This document shows positions 44,581 through 53,261 of a stretch of 64,000 bases of DNA, one piece after another. The translations under genes and the position numbers were made by a program. The stretch spans positions 1 to 64,000 of the forward strand of contig CAVRHV010000017.1 of assembly GCA_963721075.1 (NCBI GenBank), given 5' to 3'. The notes below the pieces were generated by a model. That model saw only the letters and a program-made list of their open reading frames with translations, did not search any database and had not been told where the DNA came from. Each line of letters begins with the position of its first letter. Position 1 is the stretch's first letter. Source of the DNA: DATFVA01 sp963721075 (lineage in GTDB: Bacteria > Bacteroidota > Ignavibacteria > Ignavibacteriales > Ignavibacteriaceae).

Positions 44581-46626
44581 TTATTTTTTCTTTTGTTCTA
44601 CATTTTTTTCCAGTTCCTCATCTTCCCATTTCCAGTTTTTTATTTCGGGCATATCATCGTCATGTTTATTTATGTAGGCCGTATGTTCTTTCAACTTGTT
44701 GTTGAATTTATCAATTGTCATACTTGCGTAAGAACGGAAACGCTCTACTCTGTTCAGAGCGGCTATCGCAAGGTGATAACGACTCATTTTATTCAGTACA
44801 CGCATATTAAATGGTGTGGTGGTGCGGCCTTCTTCTATGTAGCCATGAACGTGAAATCTCTGAGGATTAGGCCGATGATGAAGTAATTCGTGTATTACGC
44901 GGGGATAACCATGGAAAGCAAAAATCACATCTTTATCTTCATCGAAAAGTCTGTTAAAGGCATGGTCATCCAGACCATGACTATGATCATGGTGAGAGAT
45001 GAGAGTAAACAGATCGACAACATTAACTACCCTTATTTTCAGATCGGGTAATTCTTTTCGCAGCAGCCAGGCGGCGGCAACAGTTTCTTCGGTTGGGACA
45101 TCACCTGCAGAAGCAAGAATAATATCCGGTTCACCATCATCGTTGCTTGCCCAGTCCCATATAGATGCCCCCCTTTTACAATGCTCGATCGCAGTTTCCA
45201 TATCCAGATACTGCGGTATGTTCTGCTTGGAGGCTACAATAAGATTTACATAGTTCTTACTTGCAAGACAATGATCCATTACTGAAAGCAGACAGTTAGC
45301 ATCGGGCGGGAAATAAATTCTCGCTACCGAACTTTTTTTGTTAGCTACATTATTTATGAAGCTTGGTACCTGATGAGTATAGCCGTTATGATCCTGGCGC
45401 CATACGTGAGATGTAAGAAGATAATTTATAGATGATATGGGTTTTCTCCAGGGTATTTCATTTGCTACTTTAAGCCATTTTGCGTACTGGTTCAGCATAG
45501 AATCAATGATGGGTATAAATGCTTCATAACAAGCGAATATTCCATGCCGGCCTGTAAGCAGATAACCTTCAAACCAGCCTTCGATGGTGTGTTCGCTGAG
45601 AATCTCCATCACCCTGCCGTCTTTTGAAAGATATTCATCACTATCGATAATCGGCCACATAAATGCTCTGCCTGTTTCTTCAAATATGTGTTCCATCCTG
45701 TTTGAGGTTGTCTCATCGGGACAGAAGAACCTAAAATTTGCTTCTTCTTTATTGTTTTTAAATATATCCCGTACATATCTGGCTAAATTCCTTGTGCCTT
45801 CTGTTTTTAAACCGGTCGGCTTTTTCAATTCTACGGCGTAATCTTTAAAGTCAGGCAGCTTAAGAGGCTTTAAGAAATTTCCTCCGTTTGAATAAGGATT
45901 TTTGCCTATGCGCAGATCTCCTTCGGGACAAAAATCAAGGATATCTTTTTTAGGCTTACCGCCTTCTTCAAACAACTCTTCAGGTTTGTAGCTGTGAAGC
46001 CATTTCTCCAGAAGTTTTAAATGATCTTTATTATTTGCCGGATCAGGAATCGGGATCTGGTGTGCGTGAAAAGTATTCTCGAGAGGTTTTCCGTCCATTT
46101 CTTCAGGACAGGTCCAGCCCTTAGGTGTTTTTAATATTATCATCGGCCAGATGATACGATCAGGAATATCACCGTTCCTTGCTTTCTTCTGAATAGAAGT
46201 TATCTCCTGGTAAGCCCGGTCGATAGTTTCCCACATTTGAAGATGTACGCTTTCAGGCTGGTCGCCTTCCACTATTCGAACATCGTAGCCGTAACCGCAG
46301 AACAGATCTTTTAAGTCAGAGTCGGTCATTCGGCCGAAAAGAGAAGGACCCGAGAGTTTATATCCGTTGAGATGCAGGATAGGCAATACCGCACCTGAAG
46401 TTGCGGGGTTCAGATACTTGGTTGAATGCCAGGCAGCAGCAAGCGGTCCGGTTTCACCTTCTCCATCACCAACAACACACACAGAGATTAAATCAGGGTT
46501 GTCGAAAACAGTTCCAAATGCATGAGAAAGACTGTAACCCAATTCTCCGCCTTCATGCATCATGCCCGGGAACACCCGGATAAAGGTGACTCGGCATTCC
46601 ATCAGGAGTTGAGAACTGCCGGACAA
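44581..46626 (-). CDS. xfp: Phosphoketolase, C-terminal 5/6 (frame-shifted from its N-terminus)
   Basis: Thiamine-diphosphate enzyme that cleaves xylulose 5-phosphate (or fructose 6-phosphate) with phosphate to acetyl phosphate. The coding similarity begins at MMHEGGELGYSLSHAFGTVF; the ~20 residues before it belong to a wrong frame. The ThDP motif GDGEGETGPLAAAWHSTKYL, ILHLNGYKLSGPS, the middle PETTSNRMEHIFEETGR-type element (CPDETTSNRMEH) and RDHNGYTHQ-type element (WRQDHNGYTHQVPSF) are all present, as is the C-terminal FAFHGYPRVIHELLHHRP. Together with the 46553-46972 part the length is ~796, normal for Xfp. One extra base near 46564-46570 breaks the frame. Confidence 0.88.
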   Translation of the reverse strand: MSGSSQLLMECRVTFIRVFPGMMHEGGELGYSLSHAFGTVFDNPDLISVCVVGDGEGETGPLAAAWHSTKYLNPATSGAVLPILHLNGYKLSGPSLFGRMTDSDLKDLFCGYGYDVRIVEGDQPESVHLQMWETIDRAYQEITSIQKKARNGDIPDRIIWPMIILKTPKGWTCPEEMDGKPLENTFHAHQIPIPDPANNKDHLKLLEKWLHSYKPEELFEEGGKPKKDILDFCPEGDLRIGKNPYSNGGNFLKPLKLPDFKDYAVELKKPTGLKTEGTRNLARYVRDIFKNNKEEANFRFFCPDETTSNRMEHIFEETGRAFMWPIIDSDEYLSKDGRVMEILSEHTIEGWFEGYLLTGRHGIFACYEAFIPIIDSMLNQYAKWLKVANEIPWRKPISSINYLLTSHVWRQDHNGYTHQVPSFINNVANKKSSVARIYFPPDANCLLSVMDHCLASKNYVNLIVASKQNIPQYLDMETAIEHCKRGASIWDWASNDDGEPDIILASAGDVPTEETVAAAWLLRKELPDLKIRVVNVVDLFTLISHHDHSHGLDDHAFNRLFDEDKDVIFAFHGYPRVIHELLHHRPNPQRFHVHGYIEEGRTTTPFNMRVLNKMSRYHLAIAALNRVERFRSYASMTIDKFNNKLKEHTAYINKHDDDMPEIKNWKWEDEELEKNVEQKKK

Positions 46627-46972
46627 ACCTTCTCAGTCCTTCAATCGTGAAATCGAGATCCGGATAATACTCGGTTAATGTTCCTTCAAGATAAATATTT
46701 GACAGAATGGCAGGTGCGCCATGTCCCGGACCTACTACCAGAAGTATATTAGCATTGGTTTCCTTTATTAGCCGATTTAGATGAGCGTAGATTAAATTTA
46801 ATCCCGGCTGAGTTCCCCAGTGCCCCAGCAGTCGTGGTTTTATATCAGAATCTTTTAATGGTTTTCTTAACAGCGGGTTATCCCATAAGTACAACTGAGC
46901 AGCGCCCAGATAATTTGCGGCTTTCCAGTAACGGTTAATCTGTTTGATTTTATCATTCTCAATTTTTTTCAT
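46553..46972 (-). CDS. xfp: Phosphoketolase, N-terminal part
   Basis: First ~136 residues of Xfp: YWKAANYLGAAQLYLWDNPL, LGHWGTQPGLNLIYAHLNRL, VVGPGHGAPAILSNIYLEG and FSTPDGMPSHLYPGVPG. After GVPG one surplus base in the CCCGGGC run (46564-46570) leads to HDA and a stop, whereas the next frame continues correctly with MMHEGGELGYS. The loss removes the conserved HEGGE region from this fragment. If the indel is real the enzyme is dead; if it is a sequencing error the gene is intact. The start overlaps the end of ackA by 14 bases, showing tight operon coupling. Confidence 0.87.
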   Translation of the reverse strand: MKKIENDKIKQINRYWKAANYLGAAQLYLWDNPLLRKPLKDSDIKPRLLGHWGTQPGLNLIYAHLNRLIKETNANILLVVGPGHGAPAILSNIYLEGTLTEYYPDLDFTIEGLRRFVRQFSTPDGMPSHLYPGVPGHDA

Positions 46973-48170
46973 TTAATTTTTCTCCTAACTTACTTTCCTT
47001 CAAAATTCCATAAGAGTGCCTGGAAATCATTAATTCCTCATTAGTCTTCATTACCCGCACAGTTACTTCACTTTCATTTTCTGAAATTATTTTTTCATTT
47101 TCTTTGTTTTTCTCATCATTCAATTCTATCCCGAGGTAATCCAGATTTTGACAGATGCGTTGTCGTATTTCAGATGAGTTTTCACCGATTCCACCTGTGA
47201 AAATCATTGTATCAAGTCCACCAAGCACCGCCGTCAGAGCCCCGATATATTTTCTTGCCTGATAGCAGAACATATCAATAGCCAGTTTCACCCTATCATT
47301 CCCGTTTTCAGATTCCAGAAGTTCTTTCATATCCGAACTTTCACCTGATATGCCAATCAAACCGGAATTTTCATTAACCAGCTTATTAATTTCATTCACG
47401 TTTAATTTCTTTTCTTTTTGCAGATAAATTATAACGCCGGGGTCGAGATCTCCCGACCGGGTACCCATTATCAATCCTCCGGCGGGAGTAAAGCCCATTG
47501 TTGTATCCTGACTTTTACCCTCTTTTACAGCTGCCATACTTGCACCGTTTCCAAGGTGAGCAATGATGATGCGTCCCTTTGAAATTTCCGAACCGGCTTC
47601 CTTTTCAAGTTCCTGCAGAATATATTCATATGACAATCCATGAAAGCCATAGCGGCATATGCCTTCATTTCTCATTTTTTCCGGAAGCGGATAATTCTGT
47701 GCCTTCTCAGGCATGTGGCGATGAAAGCTGGTATCAAAACAGGCAGTCTGTTTTAATTCAGGGAAATTATCCTTTACAATTTTTACTGCTTTAATTTCAT
47801 GCGGAAGGTGTTCCGGGGCGAGGGGGATTAATTCCTCCAATTTTGAAATATCTTCGTTTGTTAATAGTATCGGCTTTCTGAATTCAGCACCGCCGTGTAC
47901 AATTCTGTGACCGACTGCATCTATACTTTTTTCAGGAGAATGTTTATTCAGGAAGTCGAATAATAATTTAAGGGAATCATTATGATCCCTGATCTCAGTT
48001 TCCTTTTCTCTTATCTGTTTCCCCTGTCCGTTATAAACCGCAAAAGTTCCCTTTTTCATACCGATATCCGATAATTCTCCATTCAGTTCAAGTACTTCGC
48101 TCTCATCGTTGATCTGATAAAGCGAAAATTTCAAACTTGAAGAACCGCTGTTAATAGTTAAAATGTTCAT
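46959..48170 (-). CDS. ackA: Acetate kinase
   Basis: A 403-residue ASKHA-fold kinase. MNILTINSGSSSLKFSLYQI opens the protein; AVGHRIVHGGAEF, ACFDTSFHRHMPEKAQ, RYGFHGLSYEYIL, RIIIAHLGNGASMAAV, MGFTPAGGLIMGTRSGDLDP and IFTGGIGENSSEIRQRIC are the family signatures. It makes ATP and acetate from acetyl phosphate. As first gene of the operon with phosphoketolase it completes the bifid-type route from pentose/hexose phosphate to acetate plus ATP. No pta lies nearby. Confidence 0.95.
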   Translation of the reverse strand: MNILTINSGSSSLKFSLYQINDESEVLELNGELSDIGMKKGTFAVYNGQGKQIREKETEIRDHNDSLKLLFDFLNKHSPEKSIDAVGHRIVHGGAEFRKPILLTNEDISKLEELIPLAPEHLPHEIKAVKIVKDNFPELKQTACFDTSFHRHMPEKAQNYPLPEKMRNEGICRYGFHGLSYEYILQELEKEAGSEISKGRIIIAHLGNGASMAAVKEGKSQDTTMGFTPAGGLIMGTRSGDLDPGVIIYLQKEKKLNVNEINKLVNENSGLIGISGESSDMKELLESENGNDRVKLAIDMFCYQARKYIGALTAVLGGLDTMIFTGGIGENSSEIRQRICQNLDYLGIELNDEKNKENEKIISENESEVTVRVMKTNEELMISRHSYGILKESKLGEKLNEKN

Positions 48171-48248
48171 TAAATAACCTGTAAAATCAGATAATACTTA
48201 AGGTGATATATTTTTTGCTGCTTGAGCACTACCTGGTATACAACAAAG

Positions 48249-48395
48249 TTAAAGGTTCATTTTGTCTTGAATATTGACTGCGAGCATCTTTACCCAGTTC
48301 AGCAGAAGCATCCAGATCAGGGCATAACCCCATACAATTGCGGCGTTCAGCCAGCCAATAGAAGTTACCAGAATTCCAAAGACAGCTATAAGTCT
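48249..48395 (-). pseudogene. C-terminal remnant of a P-type proton ATPase
   Basis: The minus strand reads LIAVFGILVTSIGWLNAAIV, then WGYALIWMLLLNWVKMLA, and stops at 48249, preceded by an in-frame stop. This is the last membrane pair and tail of plasma-membrane H+-efflux P-type ATPases (PMA1-like), whose family ends with a similar GW...VWGYAL.W element and VK.LA. Only 48 codons remain, without the catalytic DKTGT domain. Confidence 0.6.
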
Positions 48396-48413
48396 TTACT
48401 GGATTTATTTATC

Positions 48414-49325
48414 TTACTCAGGATCGAAATTAATTCCTGTCATTTTTTCAGATACTTCCCATAGCTTTTCAGCCCGTTCCTTACTATGCGATAATTTATT
48501 TGATTCAACCTTTGCGGGATATCCCGTCATTTCCATGAATCCATCAGGACCAAAATAATCACCGCTTTGCGCATCCTTATCAACCGCCGCTCTTAGTATA
48601 GGCAGGGTACCTTTCTCAACAGACATAGCAAATATTTTATTCATAAACTCCATAATCGAAGAGTGTCTCTGCAAGTTTGTTGCTGTCCAGCCGGGATGCG
48701 CAGCCGTCACTTTTACCTGAAGATTTTTCTGCTGCAACCGGTCCCTTAATTCATATGTAAAGTAGAGGTTGGCAAGTTTGCTGTCGCCGTATGCTTTACT
48801 TGCATTATATTTTCTTTTTTCCCAGTTAAGATCATCAAAATCTATTCGACCCATCTTATGAGCGTTACTGGATACGTTTACTATTCTTGGGTTCGAGGTA
48901 CTTCGAATTAAATCGAAGAGAAGGGCAGTAAGTGCAAAATGTCCCAGGTGATTTACTCCGAACTGCAGTTCAAATCCTTCTTCAGTTTTAGAGTACGGAG
49001 GAACCATAACCCCGGCATTATTAATTAATATATCGAGCCGGTTATATTTTTTCTTAAACTCCTCTGCAAAATGTTTAACCGACTCAAGGCTGGCCAGATC
49101 AATCAGCATCAGGCTTACATCTGTATTTTTAACCTGGTCGTTTATTTTCTGAACAGCTTTCTCTCCTTTATTTTGATTCCTTGCAGCTGCGATAACCATA
49201 GCATTTTTGTCTGCAAGAACTCTGGCGGCTTCAAATCCGATACCGCTGTCGGCACCTGTAATTACAACTACATTCCCCTGCTGATCAGAAATATTATCAG
49301 TTGTCCAGTTATTGCTGTTATCCAT
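48414..49325 (-). CDS. Short-chain dehydrogenase/reductase, retinol-dehydrogenase-like
   Basis: A 303-residue SDR from the ATG at 49325 (an upstream frame from 49379 adds residues with no family match). The cofactor motif is VVVITGADSGIGFEAARVL near residue 18, then DILINNAGVMVPPY, catalytic Ser in IVNVSSNAHKMG and the Y-K pair in KAYGDSKLANLYF. The AAHPGWTATNLQRHS element is typical of WWOX/retinol dehydrogenase-like SDRs. The C-terminus has FGPDGFMEMTGYP. Substrate unknown. It lies leftward beside the ATPase remnant. Confidence 0.9.
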   Translation of the reverse strand: MDNSNNWTTDNISDQQGNVVVITGADSGIGFEAARVLADKNAMVIAAARNQNKGEKAVQKINDQVKNTDVSLMLIDLASLESVKHFAEEFKKKYNRLDILINNAGVMVPPYSKTEEGFELQFGVNHLGHFALTALLFDLIRSTSNPRIVNVSSNAHKMGRIDFDDLNWEKRKYNASKAYGDSKLANLYFTYELRDRLQQKNLQVKVTAAHPGWTATNLQRHSSIMEFMNKIFAMSVEKGTLPILRAAVDKDAQSGDYFGPDGFMEMTGYPAKVESNKLSHSKERAEKLWEVSEKMTGINFDPE

Positions 49326-49529
49326 GGGTATCTTTCTATATCCGTTGTTCTCTGTGATCAAAATAAGAACAAAGCCCAATTATGTTGTGATTAGGGAGTC
49401 TCCTGTTCAGGTCCATGGATTATTTTTTCTCCGTCCTGCTTCACACCTAAACAAAACCTGTCACCCTAAACACAAACACAGAAACCTGATAATTTAAAGT
49501 TAGTCATACAGATAATATGAGGATTTGAA

Positions 49530-50330
49530 ATGAAAAAGAATGTTGTTTTTATAGTTTTTAGCGCGTTGTTCCTGTTAATACTTCCTTTGGCAGCTGCAGG
49601 CTGCTCATATTCAGAGACCGGCAGTACGATGAACCAATCTGCTCCTGACGGTTATAACATTGATGATCTGAATCAGTATGGTGAATGGGTACATGTAAAC
49701 CCTTATGGCGAGGCGTGGCGCCCTTACACAGTTGCGGACTGGCAGCCGTTTACTGATGGATACTGGACTTATTCAGGTGGTGACTGGACATGGATCTCTT
49801 ACGAACCATTCGGATGGATCGTTTATCATTATGGTTACTGGTACAATGATCCTTTTTACGGATGGGTATGGATCCCGTCTGATAATCAATGGTCGCCGGC
49901 AAGAGTAAACTGGGTTGATTATGGAGATTATATAGGATGGTCACCGCTTCCGCCTCCCGGCGTTGTGTACGGCCCGCCATGGGAAAGCAGAGAATATAAA
50001 TACTGGAATGTTGTTAGAAAGCAGGACTTTGACAGAGAGGACGTTGGAAATTACAGAGTCGGGAATCCGGTAAGAAATGATATGGGAGGAAGAAGTGAGG
50101 TAAGAAATGAAGCTCCTGACAGAATGAGACTGGAATCTTCTACCGGAGACAGAATAAAGGATGTCAGGATCCCGCACCGTAAAGTGGAAATTCAAAAGAG
50201 AGAATTATCAAGGCTGGATTTGCCTCCTGCAGAAAAAAGAAAAGTAGACAATCATGCTGAACAGGTAAGAAGAAATAAGCTTATCTCCCGCGATAAATAC
50301 CGCGAGCAGCATAACAAAAGAAGCGAATAA
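49530..50330 (+). CDS. DUF6600-type aromatic-rich lipoprotein
   Basis: A 266-residue lipoprotein (signal to AAAGC, Cys ~25). The mature part contains the DUF6600 pattern of Trp/Tyr-rich repeats: LNQYGEWVHVNPYGEAWRPY, DGYWTYSGGDWTWISYEPFG, WIVYHYGYWYNDPFYGWVW and GWSPLPPPG. The C-terminal ~90 residues are charged (many Arg/Lys/Glu), suggesting an extended tail. Homologues in Bacteroidota and Proteobacteria are envelope proteins of unknown role. It is a single rightward gene divergent from the SDR. Confidence 0.82.
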   Translation: MKKNVVFIVFSALFLLILPLAAAGCSYSETGSTMNQSAPDGYNIDDLNQYGEWVHVNPYGEAWRPYTVADWQPFTDGYWTYSGGDWTWISYEPFGWIVYHYGYWYNDPFYGWVWIPSDNQWSPARVNWVDYGDYIGWSPLPPPGVVYGPPWESREYKYWNVVRKQDFDREDVGNYRVGNPVRNDMGGRSEVRNEAPDRMRLESSTGDRIKDVRIPHRKVEIQKRELSRLDLPPAEKRKVDNHAEQVRRNKLISRDKYREQHNKRSE

Positions 50331-50416
50331 ATAAAAATATAAACTCAAGCCCTTCAGCATTTGATATCAGGTAAATGGAATCTGCCGGGTGAAATTTTCG
50401 ACGGGTATAGGGTAGA

Positions 50417-50983
50417 TTAAATCCGCAGCGAGCCGCGGAAGCCGCGGGCGGCATAGTAGGAATCAGCTCCGTTATGGTATGTAAAAACTGTATCGTAGCG
50501 CCGGTCGCAGAAAAGAGCTCCGCCTAATTTTCTTATTTTTTCGGGTGTTCTTATCCAGCTCGAAGTTTTAAGATCGAATTCGCCAAGCTTCTGCAGTTCC
50601 CGGTATTCCTCTTCCGATAACAGATCAATTCCAATATCAGCCGCAGCATCAAGGACATTGTTTTTAGGCTTATGTTCTTTCCTTGCCTCAAGGGCAGCAC
50701 GGTCATAGCAGTAACTTCTGCGTCCTTTGGGACTCTCAGCGGAACAGTCGTAAAATATGTATTCTTTCGTTTTCTTATCATAACCAACAACATCCGGTTC
50801 TCCCCCGGTATTCTCCATTTCATTAAGGGACCACAATTTGCCAGCATTTTTCTCAAGCTTTGCCTGCACTTCTGCCCACTTGATTTCTTTATGCCTGTCC
50901 ATGTTTTTTTCAAAACGATCTTTCAAAGTTTTAAGCAGTGCTTCACTTTGAGCCGGAGTTAATTTTTTCTTCGTGTCAGCCAT
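50417..50983 (-). CDS. DUF4256-family protein
   Basis: A 188-residue soluble protein. The conserved core is KLWSLNEMENTGGEPDVVGY, then EYIFYDCSAESPKGRRSYCY with DRAALEARKEHKPKNN and a C-terminal FCDRRYDTVFTYHNGADSYY. This matches DUF4256, a widely distributed family without known function. The full family length is present and the frame is intact. Start at the ATG after AAAAGGATATAT. Confidence 0.9.
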   Translation of the reverse strand: MADTKKKLTPAQSEALLKTLKDRFEKNMDRHKEIKWAEVQAKLEKNAGKLWSLNEMENTGGEPDVVGYDKKTKEYIFYDCSAESPKGRRSYCYDRAALEARKEHKPKNNVLDAAADIGIDLLSEEEYRELQKLGEFDLKTSSWIRTPEKIRKLGGALFCDRRYDTVFTYHNGADSYYAARGFRGSLRI

Positions 50984-51166
50984 ATATATCCTTTTGAATA
51001 TTATTTACCCTGGCGAATTGATTATTTGCTGTTTACTAATGATAAACAAAGGTTTTATTAACATACGAAAAGAGTTTTTCAAACTCAAAAGATATACATC
51101 ACCCCGGAAAAAGGAAGCATTAAATCTTTTTCTTAATGGGAAGCCCGGATGCAGACCACTGACTTC

Positions 51167-51721
51167 TTACTTTATTGCTATGCCTGAAGAAAAATAAAAT
51201 AAATAGGGCGCTTTATACGAAAAAAACGTTGTGTGAAAACCGCATTCAAATTCGACATACAAGTTATTATTTACGGGGAGCAGGTAATAGCTGTTGACCC
51301 CGGCGAAAGGTAATACGCCAAAATATGCCCATGCAGCCGCGGCAAGACCCATACTTCCTCCGATAAAGAGGTTCTTTGTTAAACTCATTTCGGGACCTGT
51401 CTTCGCATAAGGGATAATGATCCCTCCATAATCATTATTTTTTTCAATTCCCGTTGCCACGTTTAACCCTATTTCAAAAGCCCATTTAACCCTGAACGGT
51501 TTAGAGAACTGATCAAAATCACTGGTTCTGTAATTAAAATTAAAGAATACATTTCGGAACATTGGTTCTTCATCATGCATATATACCCCTGAGTAACCAA
51601 ATAAAATTCTGCTTCTGGTCAACCCAATATTTTCTTTGTCAGGCTGTGATGGAATTTCCCGGGCTGAAACCGGGCAGGCCAATATCGCCAATAACACTAC
51701 TACATATAATGAATTTAACAT
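51167..51721 (-). CDS. Exported protein, likely outer-membrane barrel
   Basis: Start at 51721 directly after a GGAGGAGAGG site; it gives a signal peptide (MLNSLYVVVLLAILACPVSA). The mature part (~165 residues) has alternating amphipathic strands (ILFGYSGVYMHDEEPMFRNV, FNFNYRTSDFDQFSKPF, VKWAFEIGLNVATG, LFIGGSMGLAAAAWAYFG, YVEFECGFHTTFFSYKAPY), in the manner of small barrels. No family recognised. It is followed by the barrel gene at 51824 upstream in the same direction. Confidence 0.65.
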   Translation of the reverse strand: MLNSLYVVVLLAILACPVSAREIPSQPDKENIGLTRSRILFGYSGVYMHDEEPMFRNVFFNFNYRTSDFDQFSKPFRVKWAFEIGLNVATGIEKNNDYGGIIIPYAKTGPEMSLTKNLFIGGSMGLAAAAWAYFGVLPFAGVNSYYLLPVNNNLYVEFECGFHTTFFSYKAPYLFYFSSGIAIK

Positions 51722-51823
51722 TCCTCTCCTCCGCAATAACTGTATAGGATATGAATATTTATAGATTTTTCCTGCAACCCGGGATTCCATGTGTAAAGCC
51801 CTTTTCCTAATAATGGATATTAT

Positions 51824-52393
51824 CTAACGAAGGAATACGTTTACGCCTATTCCTATTGCCAGTACTTTACTTTGTACATCGTGTGAGGGCATGACATAAT
51901 AAAGGGAATATTCTGCCGGATAGGTAACGTTCATAAAAGTATAGCTTACAATTGATTCGATAGCAACATTATCAGTCAGAAAATAGTCCAGTCCTGCTCC
52001 AAGTTTGATGTCGCTTTCTTTTATGTCGTCACCGTATACTGTAGAGTTCTGTTGTCCATAAGCATACCCGAGCAGAAAGAACGGCCTGGCATGCTCTTTA
52101 CCCAAATAAAACCTTGCAGAAGGGCCTACTGCCCAGGTTGTACTACTGCTGCCTCCATAACTGACTTCCTGAAGGCTTACTCCCAAGCCGAGAGAAAAGT
52201 TGTCTATTATAAAATAATCAACACCTGGATTGAAATTAAGAACTGACGTGTTATTTTCAACCCCCTCCTGTGAATAGGAAGTAAAAGATATGGTTCCGTT
52301 TATGCTGTATGTTCCTCTGCCGGTTAAATTTTGTCCGCACAATATCCCGCTAATGAATATGATGAGTGCTGCGATCAATGCTGAAGTTTTCAT
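51824..52393 (-). CDS. Outer-membrane beta-barrel protein (OmpW/porin-family type)
   Basis: A 189-residue barrel. The signal peptide is MKTSALIAALIIFISGILC with cleavage near GQN. Strands: SINGTISFTSYSQEG, FIIDNFSLGLGVSLQEVSYG, WAVGPSARFYLGKEHARPFF, IKLGAGLDYFLTDNVAIES and the final AIGIGVNVFLR. The pattern FNPGVDYFIIDNFSLGLG is common in small porin-family proteins of this phylum. Ribosome site GGAGAACCTCC-like just upstream. Function unknown. Confidence 0.78.
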   Translation of the reverse strand: MKTSALIAALIIFISGILCGQNLTGRGTYSINGTISFTSYSQEGVENNTSVLNFNPGVDYFIIDNFSLGLGVSLQEVSYGGSSSTTWAVGPSARFYLGKEHARPFFLLGYAYGQQNSTVYGDDIKESDIKLGAGLDYFLTDNVAIESIVSYTFMNVTYPAEYSLYYVMPSHDVQSKVLAIGIGVNVFLR

Positions 52394-52563
52394 TGGAGGT
52401 TCTCCTCTGGATTAAAATTTATTGAAGGTTCCCGTTTTCATACATCCGCCTTTATAAAAAGATCCCCGATCTCTTATTTTCCCATATTTACCGGATTTAA
52501 CTTAAAGATTTGTCCCTCAATGCGCAATGGCACTAACTTAGGTTGGGAACGTATGCGGAAATT

Positions 52564-52602
52564 ATTGTCAGCCGGAATGAGGCTTTGGATCCGGCTGACA
52601 AT
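52564..52602. terminator. Hairpin after the YCF48-like gene
   Basis: ATTGTCAGCCGG and CCGGCTGACAAT form a perfect 12-base stem around a 15-base loop, 38 bases past the end of the leftward gene. No T tract, but the position suits a terminator between that gene and the barrel gene. Confidence 0.6.
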
Positions 52603-52639
52603 TGGCCTTTTACAATTTACAACCCCGGTTTCGATCAAA

Positions 52640-53065
52640 CTACTTCATCAAAATCATCTTCTTAATAGAATTATATTGGCCGGCTTCTATTCTGTAAATG
52701 TACACGCCGCTTGGTAAATCACTCGCGTTGAACTCTACCTGGTAGTTCCCCGGTTCTCTTTCTGCATTGAGAACTGTGTTTACCTTTTCGCCAATACTGT
52801 TGAAAATGTCTATCCTGACGTTTGATTTTTCTTTCACGCCGAATTTTATTGTAGTTGAAGGGTTAAACGGATTGGGATAATTCTGATCAAGGAAATAAGT
52901 ATAAACTGACTGAACCTCCACAGTTACTTCGGCCGAGTAACTGCACGTACCATTGAAATCGATCTGCTTTAACCTGTAAGTATAATGTCCGGCGGGAACT
53001 TCTTTATCTGTAAAGGAATATGTCTGCTCTTCAGTAGTGGTTCCTTTTCCTTCTGACAAATCCAA
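52640..53065 (-). CDS. T9SS sorting domain, C-terminal part of frameshifted YCF48-like protein
   Basis: About 141 residues: the end of an FnIII-like domain (QTYSFTDKEVPAGHYTYRLK) followed by a type A sorting domain (FLDQNYPNPFNPSTTIKFGV, SDLPSGVYIYRIEAGQYNS, KKMILMK). It continues the reading of 53031-53261 after a one-base insertion near 53054 (GTC-A-GAAGGA). The last ~80 residues direct secretion and surface anchoring by the type IX system. It should be read as one gene with the two upstream pieces. Confidence 0.82.
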   Translation of the reverse strand: MDLSEGKGTTTEEQTYSFTDKEVPAGHYTYRLKQIDFNGTCSYSAEVTVEVQSVYTYFLDQNYPNPFNPSTTIKFGVKEKSNVRIDIFNSIGEKVNTVLNAEREPGNYQVEFNASDLPSGVYIYRIEAGQYNSIKKMILMK

Positions 53066-53261
53066 CCTTCACCCACTCTGTATTTCCACTAACTCTTTCA
53101 ATATCAAATCCCTTATTGTTGGTTTCTGTTGCAGTAGACCAGTTGAGATTTACTTCATTCCCGCTAACTGATGCGGTAAAGGCTGTAAATTCTACAGGAA
53201 CCGGCATTGGAGGACCGACGTATTTATAAAAGTTGTTGGTAGTATAGCACTGGTAGCCCAT
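53031..53261 (-). CDS. Middle part (FnIII-like) of the frameshifted YCF48-like protein
   Basis: A 76-codon frame: FYKYVGPPMPVPVEFTAFTA, then SGNEVNLNWSTATETNNKGF and DIERVSGNTEWVKVGFV. The VELTAFTA...LNW.TATE.NN.GF.IER element is the standard linker/FnIII module before sorting tails in this phylum. It is out of frame with the 363-residue N-terminal part (one base missing near 53240-53255) and with the sorting tail (one base extra near 53054). It has no start of its own. Confidence 0.75.
   Translation of the reverse strand: MGYQCYTTNNFYKYVGPPMPVPVEFTAFTASVSGNEVNLNWSTATETNNKGFDIERVSGNTEWVKVGFVRRKRNHY

Noticed and set aside
50973..51197. 74-codon plus-strand frame between the DUF4256 gene and the barrel gene
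   Set aside because: No ribosome site, hydrophobic-then-basic composition typical of A/T-rich shadow frames, and overlap with the 3' end of the barrel gene.
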